Assembly: GCA_944391075.1 (NCBI GenBank)
Contig: CALXSG010000010.1
Coordinates: 1-46,348, forward strand
From: an uncultured Rickettsiales bacterium
Lineage (GTDB): Bacteria > Pseudomonadota > Alphaproteobacteria > Rickettsiales > UBA1997
Direction: 5' to 3'
Length of the DNA stretch: 46,348 nt
Positions 7,664 through 17,271 of the stretch are shown piece by piece; within the stretch, counting starts at the first letter, position 1; each line of letters begins with the position of its first letter. The notes beneath the pieces were generated by a model. The model saw nothing but the letters and a program-made list of their open reading frames with translations, ran no database searches and was not told the origin of the DNA. A program made the translations under genes and the position numbers.

Positions 7664-8485
7664 ATGCCTGATTTTACTAGACCAAGAAAGAAGACTAATA
7701 CTAAAAAAAGAAGCAAGAGAAATCTTGAAAAGGCTTTATTGTATCTTAGATTTTTAAAAATATTAAAAATTACTTTTCATATTTTTATTTTCTTATTTGT
7801 AATTTATATTATATTTTTATTTAAAAAAGAAGAAGCACTATTTAAGATAAAAAATAATTTATCGAATATCTATTCTAATCTTATTTATAATGATATTTGT
7901 ACCAATATAGAAATAAATGGTGTAGAAATGGTTAATGTAAAAGATTTAGAAAATAAAATATATGATTTTTGTAGTTTAGATAATAAAAATAATTTATCTT
8001 TATTAGCTAAAAATATATTAGCTGATCCATGGATTAAAAATTTATCTATAAAACGTGAAATACCTGATACTTTAATTATAAATATTGAAGAGTTTTTACC
8101 TTTTGCTATATGGAAAACCGATAATAATATTCATTTAATAGATGAAGAGGGCAAAATTATTTTAATTCCGGAATGTGATGTGAGAAAATTTTCTTATTTG
8201 ATAATAGTTGCTGGTGATGGCGCTAAGGATAATATATATAGTTTATTTAATATGTTATCTTCTAATTCATCTTTATTTTCAAGAATTAAATCAGCTTTAT
8301 TTATTGGAAAAAGAAGATGGAATTTAGAATTAGATAATGGTATTATTGTTAAAATGCCAGAAGAAAATTTAATGACCGCATGGACTAGATTGGATAAAAT
8401 ATTATCAATAAACGGTTCAGAAATAGATATTAAATCAATTGATTTAAGAAATTCAAATAAAGTTTTTATTGAAAAAAGTAATTAA
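7664..8485 (+). CDS. ftsQ: Cell division protein FtsQ
   Basis: 273 aa with a basic cytoplasmic N-terminus (about 40 residues, rich in K/R). A single TM helix follows at about residues 36-54 (FHIFIFLFVIYIIFLF). Then comes a periplasmic POTRA-like domain (IEINGVEMVNVKDLENKIYD, NLSLLAKNILADPWIKNLSI, REIPDTLIINIEEFLPFAIW), followed by the FtsQ beta domain with IHLIDEEGKII and KRRWNLELDNGIIVKMP. FtsQ bridges early and late divisome proteins and binds FtsB/FtsL. The usual neighbours (murC, murB, ddl, ftsA, ftsZ) are absent. ftsQ instead sits between a DUF2610 gene and uvrA, so the division cluster has been broken up. The family call rests on architecture and motifs, and I am fairly sure. Confidence 0.82.
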   Translation: MPDFTRPRKKTNTKKRSKRNLEKALLYLRFLKILKITFHIFIFLFVIYIIFLFKKEEALFKIKNNLSNIYSNLIYNDICTNIEINGVEMVNVKDLENKIYDFCSLDNKNNLSLLAKNILADPWIKNLSIKREIPDTLIINIEEFLPFAIWKTDNNIHLIDEEGKIILIPECDVRKFSYLIIVAGDGAKDNIYSLFNMLSSNSSLFSRIKSALFIGKRRWNLELDNGIIVKMPEENLMTAWTRLDKILSINGSEIDIKSIDLRNSNKVFIEKSN

Positions 8486-8590
8486 TATTTATTCTTTTTT
8501 ATGATAAAAATATGCAAAAATTACTTGCAATTATTTTGTTTGAGTGTTATAAGTAATTTAGATACTTTTATAAATATATAGAAATACGAA

Positions 8591-11503
8591 ATGCAGGCTG
8601 ATTTTATTAATGTTGTTGGTGCTAGACAAAATAATTTAAAAAATATAAATATTAAAATACCAAAAAATAAATTAACAGTTATTACAGGTTTATCTGGTTC
8701 TGGTAAATCATCATTGGCTTTTGATACAATTTATGCGGAAGGGCAAAGAAGATATATTGAGAGTTTATCTACATATGCTAGACAATTTTTAAATGTTCAA
8801 AATAAGCCAGAAGTAGAGAGTATTACAGGACTATCGCCAGCTATTGCTATTGATCAAAAAGTTATGGGAAAAAACCCACGATCCACTGTTGGTACTGTTA
8901 CAGAAATATACGATTATCTTAGATTATTATATGCAAGAATCGGTGTTCCTTATTCGCCAAAGACTGGAAAACCTTTACAAAGTCAAACACCAGAAGATAT
9001 GGTTAAATGTATTATGATGTTGCCCAAAGGTACTAAAATTAATATATTGGCACCTGTTGTCAAAGCTTCAAGAGGTGAACATAGAAAGGAATTAATCAAA
9101 ATTAGGAAACAAGGTTATACAAAAATTAAAGTTGATGGCGATATTTATGATATTCATAATTCATTACCAAAGCTTGATAGAAGTGTAAAACATGATATTG
9201 ATGTTGTACTTGATATTCTAACAATTGATGATGGTATAGAAGATAACATTTTAAAAAAGATTAGATCGGGTTTAGATATTTCTGATGGTATTATTTTAAT
9301 TGATTTGGTAGTCTTGCCTAAGAAGACAAAAGTTGTTGTATTAAGAAATAAAGAATATGAAAAAGGTGAACAAATTAGATTTTCAAGAAAATATACTGAT
9401 CCAGAGACGGGTTTAACCATAGATACTATCGAACCTAAATTATTCTCATTTAATAACCCATTTGGTGCTTGTCATAAATGTGATGGGCTTGGTACAGAAT
9501 CATTTTTTAATCCTGATTTAATTATAATGGACAAAAATTTATCAATTAGGGAAGGAGCTATTGATCCATGGAAAACTGATGCTAATGCAAAAGTTTATAT
9601 TCAAATGATTCAGCAATTAGGAAAAATTTATAATTTTAACATTGATACACCATATTATAAATATCCTGATGAAGTTAAAAATATTATATTATATGGTAGT
9701 GATGATGAAGTTGTAGTTGAAAAAGAAACTGGCTTAAATACGATTACAACACAAATGAAGTTTGCTGGTGTTATAAATATTCTTTTAGATAAATATCAAA
9801 GAAATAGAGATGAATTACTAAGGGATGAGTTGTCAAAATATCAAAGTTTAAGACCATGCAGTGAGTGTCATGGCTTTAGATTGAATGATGAAGCTTTGAG
9901 TGTTAAAATAATGGATAAAAATATTGGCGAAGTTTGTGAGCTATCAATTCAAAAAGCTATTGAATTTTTTAATGAATTACCAAAACACTTAAATGAAAGT
10001 GAAAAGATAATTGCAGATAAGATTGTTACAGAAATTACCAATAGATTATTATTTTTAACAAATGTTGGTTTAGAATATCTTACATTAAGCAGAGAATCTA
10101 GTACTTTGTCAGGTGGTGAGAGTCAAAGAATTAGACTGGCTACACAAATTGGTACAGGACTTTCTGGGGTATTATATGTATTAGATGAACCTTCTATTGG
10201 TTTACATCAATCAGATAATAAAAAACTGATTGAAACTTTAAAAAGATTAAGAGATTTAGGAAATACTGTTATAGTTGTTGAGCATGATGAAGAAACAATG
10301 ATGGAGGCTGATTGGCTTGTTGATATTGGACCTGGTGCTGGTGTTCATGGTGGACAAGTTATGGCAGAAGGTACACCTGAGGAAGTTTTAAATAATCCTA
10401 ATAGTATCACAGGTGCTTATTTAAGAGGCAAAAAATGTATTCCGATTCCACCATATAGAAGAAAATTCAACCCTAAAAAATGTATTAAAATAGTTAATGC
10501 AAGGGGACATAATTTAAAAAATGTTGATGTATCTTTTCCAACAGGTGTATTTTGTTCTATAACTGGTGTATCTGGTGGTGGTAAATCAACTCTTGTTTTG
10601 CATACATTATATAAAGCTCTTACTAGAATTTTAAATAATACAAAAGTTACACCAGAACCATTTGATAGAATTGAAGGTGTATCTAATATTGATAAAGTTA
10701 TTCAAATAGATCAATCACCAATAGGTAGAACGCCTAGATCAAATCCTTGTACTTATGTTGGTGCGTTTACTCATATTAGAGATTTATTTGTAAACACAGA
10801 AGAAGCAGTAAACAGAGATTATAAATTAAATAGATTTTCATTTAATGTTAAAGGTGGAAGATGTGAAAATTGCCAAGGTGATGGTAGTATAAAAATCGAA
10901 ATGCATTTCTTGCCTGATGTTTATATTACATGTCCTGTTTGTGGTGGTAAAAGATATAATAGTGAAACATTAGAAATTGAATTTAATGGAAAAAATATTG
11001 CTGATGTTTTAGATATGACTGTTGAAGAAGCTTGTGCTTTCTTTAAAGATATTCCTTTAATATATGATAAATTTAAAGCATTAAAAGATGTTGGGTTAGG
11101 TTATATCAAAATAGGGCAATCTGCTACTACATTATCTGGTGGTGAAGCACAAAGAATTAAACTTGCAAAAGAATTAAGCAAAAAAGATACAGGAAATACA
11201 ATTTATATTCTTGATGAACCTACAACAGGTTTGCACTCTGATGATATTAAAAAATTATTATGTGTTTTGCATAAATTAGTAGAGCAGGGTAATACAGTTA
11301 TTGTTATTGAACACAATTTAGATGTCATAAAAACTAGTGATTGGATTATTGATGTTGGTCCGCATGGTGGTGAAAAAGGTGGTTATATTGTTGCAACTGG
11401 AACGCCTGAGGAAGTTTGTGAGAATGAAGATAGCTTGACTGGAAAATTTTTAAAGATTGTAATGGATAAATATAATTCTTGTAAAGATAATATAACAAAA
11501 TAA
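8591..11503 (+). CDS. uvrA: Excinuclease ABC subunit UvrA
   Basis: 970 aa, full length. It has two ABC ATPase modules: Walker A GLSGSGKSS near residue 33 and GVSGGGKST near 658, with signature motifs LSGGESQRIRLA (about 505) and LSGGEAQRIKLA (about 847). The Walker B/D-loop motifs are LDEPSIGLHQ and LDEPTTGLHS. The C-terminal zinc module CENCQGDG...CPVCGG (about 757-783) is intact. In the first zinc module only the CHKCDG half is present. The earlier CxxC, as in Escherichia coli UvrA, is replaced by a Cys-free stretch (FSRKYTDPETG), a loss I believe is partly shared by other alphaproteobacteria. UvrA scans DNA for bulky lesions and loads UvrB. It heads a plus-strand run with two HD-domain genes, 9 bp upstream of the first. 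Confidence 0.98.
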   Translation: MQADFINVVGARQNNLKNINIKIPKNKLTVITGLSGSGKSSLAFDTIYAEGQRRYIESLSTYARQFLNVQNKPEVESITGLSPAIAIDQKVMGKNPRSTVGTVTEIYDYLRLLYARIGVPYSPKTGKPLQSQTPEDMVKCIMMLPKGTKINILAPVVKASRGEHRKELIKIRKQGYTKIKVDGDIYDIHNSLPKLDRSVKHDIDVVLDILTIDDGIEDNILKKIRSGLDISDGIILIDLVVLPKKTKVVVLRNKEYEKGEQIRFSRKYTDPETGLTIDTIEPKLFSFNNPFGACHKCDGLGTESFFNPDLIIMDKNLSIREGAIDPWKTDANAKVYIQMIQQLGKIYNFNIDTPYYKYPDEVKNIILYGSDDEVVVEKETGLNTITTQMKFAGVINILLDKYQRNRDELLRDELSKYQSLRPCSECHGFRLNDEALSVKIMDKNIGEVCELSIQKAIEFFNELPKHLNESEKIIADKIVTEITNRLLFLTNVGLEYLTLSRESSTLSGGESQRIRLATQIGTGLSGVLYVLDEPSIGLHQSDNKKLIETLKRLRDLGNTVIVVEHDEETMMEADWLVDIGPGAGVHGGQVMAEGTPEEVLNNPNSITGAYLRGKKCIPIPPYRRKFNPKKCIKIVNARGHNLKNVDVSFPTGVFCSITGVSGGGKSTLVLHTLYKALTRILNNTKVTPEPFDRIEGVSNIDKVIQIDQSPIGRTPRSNPCTYVGAFTHIRDLFVNTEEAVNRDYKLNRFSFNVKGGRCENCQGDGSIKIEMHFLPDVYITCPVCGGKRYNSETLEIEFNGKNIADVLDMTVEEACAFFKDIPLIYDKFKALKDVGLGYIKIGQSATTLSGGEAQRIKLAKELSKKDTGNTIYILDEPTTGLHSDDIKKLLCVLHKLVEQGNTVIVIEHNLDVIKTSDWIIDVGPHGGEKGGYIVATGTPEEVCENEDSLTGKFLKIVMDKYNSCKDNITK

Positions 11504-11512
11504 GGAGTATGT

Positions 11513-12355
11513 ATGCCAATAGAAAATTTAGAAAAAGCAAAAGTTATTTTGAAAAATCATTATGATAAACAACAAAAGGTTGTTGATGCTAGTGGTGTGC
11601 AAGAGGATATTTTGTGGGTAAAAATGAAATATGCGCACTCTATTGATGTTTTTAATATTTCTGAGTATTTAATAGATAATGATGAAGAATTACAAAAATT
11701 AACTGATGAACAAAAATTATATGGCAAATTGGCTGCTTTATTGCACGATATCGGTAGAGCTTATGAAGTTGGGGAAATGAAAGCAAAAGTAAAACCACAT
11801 GGTTATTATGGAGCTGATGTTATTTTAAAACAAATGGAAAAAGAAACTAACCCATTTATACTTATTCCTGTAAAATATCATGGTGATTTATATGCGGAAG
11901 AAAATGCTAGAAAAGATTTAGAAAATATAGAAAATTTATCAAATGAAGATAAAGATGTAATTATTAAATTATTATATCTTGTCATGGATAGTGATAAATT
12001 ATCTAATTTTAAATTATTTAAACAAATAGATGAAGGCTATTTTTTAGGTAAGAAAAAAGAATTGTATATTACTGATGAATGTTTTAAAAGTTTTTTAAAT
12101 AGACAATTAGTTAAAAGAGAAGATATGAATACAATTTTTGACGAATTTATTTTTTATATTGGTTGGTGTTATGACTTAAATTTTAATGCATCTAAAAAGA
12201 TGATATTAGAAAATAATTTAATGCAAACATTTGTTGATAAGTTCCAAGAAAAAATAAATTTAGTAAAGACTAGTGCTACTAATGAACAAATTGAAAAAAT
12301 ACAAAAACAATTTGAAGTAATTAAAAAACAAATAAAAGATGATAAACTTATTTAA
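11513..12355 (+). CDS. HD-domain phosphohydrolase, first of a tandem pair
   Basis: 280 aa, cytoplasmic. The HD-superfamily metal site is visible: an early His in KYAHSIDVFNIS (about residue 43), the HD pair in AALLHDIGRAYEV (about 78), His residues in VKPHGYYGADVI (about 100) and VKYHGDLY (about 123), and a distal Asp in VMDSDKLSN (about 162). HD proteins hydrolyse phosphate esters or phosphodiesters of nucleotides, but the substrate here is unknown. An AAGGAG ribosome binding site precedes the ATG by about 6 bp. The gene is 9 bp after uvrA and 27 bp before its paralogue. The C-terminal 80 residues are lysine-rich and predicted helical. It is similar over most of its length to the next gene, with stretches of nearly identical DNA. 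Confidence 0.8.
   Translation: MPIENLEKAKVILKNHYDKQQKVVDASGVQEDILWVKMKYAHSIDVFNISEYLIDNDEELQKLTDEQKLYGKLAALLHDIGRAYEVGEMKAKVKPHGYYGADVILKQMEKETNPFILIPVKYHGDLYAEENARKDLENIENLSNEDKDVIIKLLYLVMDSDKLSNFKLFKQIDEGYFLGKKKELYITDECFKSFLNRQLVKREDMNTIFDEFIFYIGWCYDLNFNASKKMILENNLMQTFVDKFQEKINLVKTSATNEQIEKIQKQFEVIKKQIKDDKLI
11823..11955 (+). repeat. Near-identical DNA block shared by the two HD genes (copy 1)
   Basis: About 130 nt match 12687-12819 at a constant offset of 864 with only a few mismatches, whereas the flanking parts of the genes have diverged clearly. This suggests recent duplication with selection, or gene conversion. Confidence 0.8.
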
Positions 12356-12382
12356 TTATTAATATTTATTATTATTTATTTT

Positions 12383-13234
12383 ATGAAAGATTTAGAAGAA
12401 GCTTTAAAAATTTTACAAAAACATTATACACAACAGTGTAAGAAACTTGAGAGTGAATCAAGAATTAATGATAGAAATTGGGTTGACGCTAAATATCATC
12501 ATTCGCAGGATGTTTTTAATATTTCTAGGCAATTAATAGATAATGATGAAGAATTACAAAAATTAACTGATGAACAAAAAATATACGGAAAGATTGCAGC
12601 ATTATTACACGATATTGGTAGAGCTTATGAGGTTGGTGATATGAAAGCAATAGTAAATCCTCATGGCTATTATGGAGCTGATGTAGTTTTAAAACAAATG
12701 GAAAAAGAAACTAACCCATTTATACTTATTCCTGTAAAATATCATGGTGATTTATATGCGGAAGAAAATGCTAGAAAAGACTTAGAAAATATAGAAAATT
12801 TATCAAATGAAGACAAAGAAATAATTATCAAATTATTAAGATTAGTTATGGATAGTGATAAATTGGCTAATCTTGCATTATTTAAAACAGTTGATGAGTG
12901 GCATTTTAATTTCTTACATTTAGAGGAAAAAGCTATAATTAGTGATGAATGTTTTGAAAGTTTTTGCAATAGAGAATTAGTAAAAATAAAAGATAGAAAA
13001 ACACTTTTAGATAAAATATTATTAATCATATGTTGGTCTTATGATTTAGAATATCAATATTCAAAAGAAATATTATTAAAAGAAGGACATTTAATTGATT
13101 ATTTAAAAATGTTTGATAAATATATAGAAAAATTTAAAGATAATACAAATAAGGAAGATTTAGAAAAAACAGAATACAGAATCAATAAGATTAAAGAGCA
13201 ATTATTTAACGATAATCTAATTGATAAGATATAA
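12383..13234 (+). CDS. HD-domain phosphohydrolase, second of a tandem pair
   Basis: 283 aa, the same architecture as the gene before it: HHSQDVFNIS (about residue 35), AALLHDIGRAYEV (about 73), VNPHGYYGADVV, VKYHGDLYAEENAR and MDSDKLANL. All presumed metal ligands are kept, so both copies look active. The N- and C-terminal parts differ clearly (for example TVDEWHFNFLHLEEK versus QIDEGYFLGKKKEL), suggesting different partners or substrates. No Shine-Dalgarno is obvious upstream (TTATTTATTTT before the ATG). The stop overlaps the yggU start (TAATG), implying translational coupling. Substrate not known. Confidence 0.8.
   Translation: MKDLEEALKILQKHYTQQCKKLESESRINDRNWVDAKYHHSQDVFNISRQLIDNDEELQKLTDEQKIYGKIAALLHDIGRAYEVGDMKAIVNPHGYYGADVVLKQMEKETNPFILIPVKYHGDLYAEENARKDLENIENLSNEDKEIIIKLLRLVMDSDKLANLALFKTVDEWHFNFLHLEEKAIISDECFESFCNRELVKIKDRKTLLDKILLIICWSYDLEYQYSKEILLKEGHLIDYLKMFDKYIEKFKDNTNKEDLEKTEYRINKIKEQLFNDNLIDKI
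12687..12819 (+). repeat. Near-identical DNA block shared by the two HD genes (copy 2)
   Basis: Partner of 11823-11955. The block encodes the segment from VLKQMEKETNPFILIPVKYH through NLSNEDKE, which includes a presumed metal-binding His. Confidence 0.8.
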
Positions 13235-13497
13235 TGCAAGAAGAAAAAGAAAAAATATTTAATATTATTAAAGAAAAAACAATATTTGATATAAAAGTTG
13301 TTGCTGGATCATCTGTTGATAAAATCTATTTAGAAAATAATATTATAAAGGTAAAAGTTAGAGAAATAGCTGAGAATGGTAAAGCTAATAAAGCTATAAT
13401 AAATATATTTAGCAAAACTTTTAAAATTCCTAAAAAAGATATCAATATTATAAGAGGTGTAAAATCAAGTAATAAAACTATTCGACTTTTGTCATAA
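13234..13497 (+). CDS. DUF167/YggU family protein
   Basis: 87 aa, matching the YggU/DUF167 fold: DIKVVAGSSVDKI near the start (family pattern KVxPxAxxxxI), then KVKVREIAENGKANKAIINI (family pattern LxxxPxxGKANxxLI) and KKDINIIRGVKSSNKTIRL. The molecular role of the family is unknown; an RNA- or nucleic-acid-binding role has been suggested for homologues. Its ATG overlaps the stop of the second HD gene, and its 3' end overlaps the convergent mreC gene by 20 bp, leaving no room for an intergenic terminator. Confidence 0.85.
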   Translation: MQEEKEKIFNIIKEKTIFDIKVVAGSSVDKIYLENNIIKVKVREIAENGKANKAIINIFSKTFKIPKKDINIIRGVKSSNKTIRLLS

Positions 13498-14347
13498 CTA
13501 TAATATTATAAATGTTATTTACATCTTCATTCATAATTACTTTAATTTTTTTGCCTTCTTTCTTGATTTTTCCAATAGGTATTCCATCTGGAAGTATTTT
13601 TGAATCTCCAGAAGTATATACTATGTCTTCATCTATAATTTGTGGATTTTTTGAATTATAATGTGAAATTTCTAAATAGTCTAAATTTGTGCCAGATAAT
13701 ATAACTTTTTCGTTTGTTTGTCCGGTTCTAGCTGGTATATTTGAATTTGCATCATTCAATAAGAGAACTTTTGAAATTTTATTATCAATATTTATTACTC
13801 TTCCAATTACATTTCTTCCAACTCCTAAAACTAAATCACCTTCTTTAATTCCGTCATCACTTCCTACATTAATAATAACTGATTCTATCATCGGCATTTT
13901 AGGTTCTATATAAATTTTTGAGACTACATATTTATATTTTGTATTATTATGATCGACAAAATTTAATATTTTTTTTAAATTTTCGTTTTCTTTCTTTATT
14001 TCAAGATTTTTGATATATAAGTCTTTTAATAATAAATTTTCCTCTAATAATCTTTGATTTCTTATGTTTGTGGTAAGAATATTTTTTACAGATTTACCAA
14101 AATCAAATGTTAAATTAAAAGGTACTTGTGCTATGATATAGACAGGTTTAAAAATATAAAGAATATTTGTTCTAATAAAAGAGTTATAATATTGACTAGA
14201 AATACTAAGTCTTATACTTATAACACTAATTATTATAAGTATGAAAAAAGATAATTTTAAGAAAAAAGTATAAAAATAATATTTTAACATTTTTATACTT
14301 TCTAATGATAAATTATGTGTTTTTGGACTTGTATATTTAGTGTTCAT
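13478..14347 (-). CDS. mreC: Rod shape-determining protein MreC
   Basis: 289 aa. One N-terminal TM helix (YFYTFFLKLSFFILIIISVIS, about residues 27-50) is followed by a coiled coil (LLEENLLLKDLYIKNLEIKK, about 100-130) and two beta-barrel modules containing the family motif VGSDDGIKEGDLVLG..VIGRVINID (about 165-195). LNDANSNIPARTG and TSGDSKILPDGIPIGKI are also typical. MreC is a periplasmic scaffold that links cytoplasmic MreB filaments with peptidoglycan elongation enzymes. It lies 2 bp after mreB. No mreD follows; the gene instead overlaps the convergent yggU by 20 bp. Confidence 0.92.
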   Translation of the reverse strand: MNTKYTSPKTHNLSLESIKMLKYYFYTFFLKLSFFILIIISVISIRLSISSQYYNSFIRTNILYIFKPVYIIAQVPFNLTFDFGKSVKNILTTNIRNQRLLEENLLLKDLYIKNLEIKKENENLKKILNFVDHNNTKYKYVVSKIYIEPKMPMIESVIINVGSDDGIKEGDLVLGVGRNVIGRVINIDNKISKVLLLNDANSNIPARTGQTNEKVILSGTNLDYLEISHYNSKNPQIIDEDIVYTSGDSKILPDGIPIGKIKKEGKKIKVIMNEDVNNIYNIIVMTKVE

Positions 14348-14349
14348 AA

Positions 14350-15399
<1,050 letters not shown>

Positions 15400-15487
15400 C
15401 TAATTAAAAATATATTTTTATTTATAGAATAAAATACAACAAGAATTTTTTATTTACAATAATTAAATGAAAAATATTTTATATTTT

Positions 15488-15973
15488 TTAAGAAAAAAAT
15501 ATTAACAATATACCAATTAATATAAAAAGAATTCCATTAAATAAATTGTTATTTTTAATAAAGCACTTATTTAGTTTTAGTAAAATAAAAATAATTAATG
15601 ACGAAATACTTAAAAATAAAATAATATAAATTAAGCTAAAAATTATTTTAAATACAATATTTTCTTCATGTAATACCTTTAATAAATTATATAAACCATA
15701 ATCTATGTCTAATATATTTATTGACAATAAAGTTAATGATAGAGCTACAATAATAAAAATTAACAGAATAGAAACATCAACTTTTATTTTTTCATTTTTT
15801 ATATTATTTTTTACATTGTAATAAAATATATTATCAATAGCAATAATTATTGATGATAGACCAAGTAGTATGACTATTGGAGAAATATAATCTAAAAATG
15901 AATAAATTTTTATAAAATTAGTTAGAATAAGAAAAAATATTAAAAAGTATGAAACAATAAATGTAAAAAACAT
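15488..15973 (-). CDS. Membrane protein; reading frame continues upstream to 16171 without a start codon
   Basis: From its first ATG this encodes 161 aa with about four or five hydrophobic helices (FFTFIVSYFLIFFLILTNF, ISPIVILLGLSSIIIAI, ILLIFIIVALSLTLLSI, IIFSLIYIILFLSISSLII, FNGILFILIGILLIFF). The same frame stays open a further 66 codons upstream with no ATG/GTG/TTG. That stretch encodes a charged linker and another hydrophobic helix (NIYSILTIVYIFAIINIY), and it reaches the A10 tract that ends the upstream thioredoxin-like gene. The simplest reading is that this is the C-terminal half of one 364-aa protein joined by a -1 shift at that tract, or that one gene has been split by a frameshift. 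I do not recognise the membrane domain. A disulfide-exchange partner such as a DsbD/CcdA-like domain is possible but unproven. Confidence 0.55.
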   Translation of the reverse strand: MFFTFIVSYFLIFFLILTNFIKIYSFLDYISPIVILLGLSSIIIAIDNIFYYNVKNNIKNEKIKVDVSILLIFIIVALSLTLLSINILDIDYGLYNLLKVLHEENIVFKIIFSLIYIILFLSISSLIIFILLKLNKCFIKNNNLFNGILFILIGILLIFFS

Positions 15974-16155
15974 AAATAATTTTTGTTTTTTTTCTTTATA
16001 AATATTTATAATTGCAAAAATATATACTATTGTTAATATACTATAAATATTAAAACTATCAGTAATACAATATTTTACTGATAATAATAGTATTTCTTTG
16101 TTTGTAAGATCTTTTTGCTCTTTAATATTTGTTTCTTCTAAATTAGATTGACTTT

Positions 16156-16581
16156 CTAATTTTTTTTTTCGTTAATCATTTCAATTAACATTGCTTTTTC
16201 AGGTTCTCCAAAACCAATTATATATTTATCTCCAAAAACTAAAATTGGAGTACCTAAATTTTCTTTTGGAATATTAAGTCTTGACACTTGCTTGAATAAA
16301 TAATTTAAAGATGCATTATCTTTTAAATTATAAAATACAACTTTAATATTATCAAATTTGTTATTTTTTAAAAATTCTTCTGCATGTTCACAATATATAC
16401 AACCATCTTGTACAAAAACAGACAATTCATTTTCATCTATATCTTTATTAGAATTAATATTAATTTTTGAATTATATTGAGAATTTAACAAAACAAAAAA
16501 TAATAGAACTGCAAAAGCTATAGCAATATATAAAAGTGGCTTCTTTTTGATATTTTCTACTTGTTTATCTATAAAATTCAT
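16156..16581 (-). CDS. Membrane-anchored thioredoxin/glutaredoxin-fold protein
   Basis: 141 aa. One N-terminal TM helix (LLYIAIAFAVLLFFVLL, about residues 16-32) places the rest outside the cytoplasm. The redox motif is CIYC (about residues 60-63) in SVFVQDGCIYCEHAEEFL, followed by the cis-proline segment GTPILVFGDKYIIGFGEPEK (about 110-130). It therefore resembles a periplasmic glutaredoxin/DsbA-like reductase or disulfide carrier. The gene ends in NEKKN-stop at a run of ten A (minus strand). A -1 slip at that run continues into the downstream membrane-protein frame. Redox fold assignment is firm; the substrate is unknown. Confidence 0.75.
   Translation of the reverse strand: MNFIDKQVENIKKKPLLYIAIAFAVLLFFVLLNSQYNSKININSNKDIDENELSVFVQDGCIYCEHAEEFLKNNKFDNIKVVFYNLKDNASLNYLFKQVSRLNIPKENLGTPILVFGDKYIIGFGEPEKAMLIEMINEKKN
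16159..16170 (-). other. A10 slippery tract: candidate -1 frameshift joining redox and membrane domains
   Basis: On the minus strand the zero-frame codons are GAA AAA AAA AAT TAG. This contains the heptamer A AAA AAA in the register used by -1 ribosomal frameshift sites such as dnaX. Slipping back one base reads AAA TTA GAA AGT and then 224 sense codons in all, to the stop at 15488. Transcriptional slippage or an indel in the run would give the same fusion. Confidence 0.5.
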
Positions 16582-16648
16582 ATTTTTTACAATTAATTTT
16601 CTGTTTAATAATTTATTAATTTATTTTTTAAAAAACAATGTTTTTTTA

Positions 16649-16676
16649 TTGACTTATTAATAATTCTTTATAAAAT
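16649..16676 (+). promoter_or_regulatory. Candidate promoter of rplM-rpsI
   Basis: TTGACT (16649-16654), a 16-nt spacer and TAAAAT (16671-16676). Transcription from about 16683 would leave a leader of about 100 nt before rplM that contains the palindrome AAAACTAGTTTT (about 16697-16708). Whether this leader is regulatory cannot be said. Confidence 0.5.
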
Positions 16677-16782
16677 GTGTGGTATCTTAGATAAAAAACT
16701 AGTTTTATTTGCCAAACCCACTTGAATAAAATTAGTAAAAAAAATTTATTATTTATTAAATAAAAATTTTATATAAGATACT

Positions 16783-17262
16783 ATGAGTAAAAATATAATG
16801 AAGACTTTCTCAGCTTCTCCAAAAGATGTAGAAAGAAAATGGTATGTAGTTGATGCTACTGATTTAGTTCTTGGTAGAATGGCAGTTGTTGTTGCTGACT
16901 ATTTAAGAGGTAAACATAAACCTATATTTACACCTAATCAAGATTGTGGTGATTATGTCATTGTTATAAACGCAGATAAAGTTTATATGACAGGAAACAA
17001 GTATGAATATAAAAAATATATTCATCACACAGATTTTCCGGGCGGTTTAAAAGAAAAAACAGCTAAAGACATAATGACAGGAAAAAATCCAGAAAAGATT
17101 GTTGAACAAGCTATTAAAAAAATGATTACTAGAAACCCATTAGGAAGAAAAGTAGTTAAAAAGTTATTTGTATATGCTGGTTCTGAACATCCACATTCAG
17201 CACAAAAACCTGAAGTTTTGGATATTGAAAGTATGAATGTTAAAAATAAAAAAAGAAAATAG
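16783..17262 (+). CDS. rplM: 50S ribosomal protein L13
   Basis: 159 aa, slightly longer than the usual 142-150. Family motifs run in order: KTFSASPKDVERKWYVVDAT, LGRMAVVVADYLRGKHKPIF, DCGDYVIVINADKV, TGNKYEYKKYIHHTDFPGGL and MITRNPLGRKVVKKLFVYAG. L13 is an early-assembling 50S protein. It is followed 9 bp later by rpsI, the conserved bacterial gene pair. The start at 16783 (MSKNIMKTFS) gives a typical N-terminus, with a second Met at codon 6 as the alternative. Confidence 0.97.
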   Translation: MSKNIMKTFSASPKDVERKWYVVDATDLVLGRMAVVVADYLRGKHKPIFTPNQDCGDYVIVINADKVYMTGNKYEYKKYIHHTDFPGGLKEKTAKDIMTGKNPEKIVEQAIKKMITRNPLGRKVVKKLFVYAGSEHPHSAQKPEVLDIESMNVKNKKRK

Positions 17263-17271
17263 GTATAAGAT

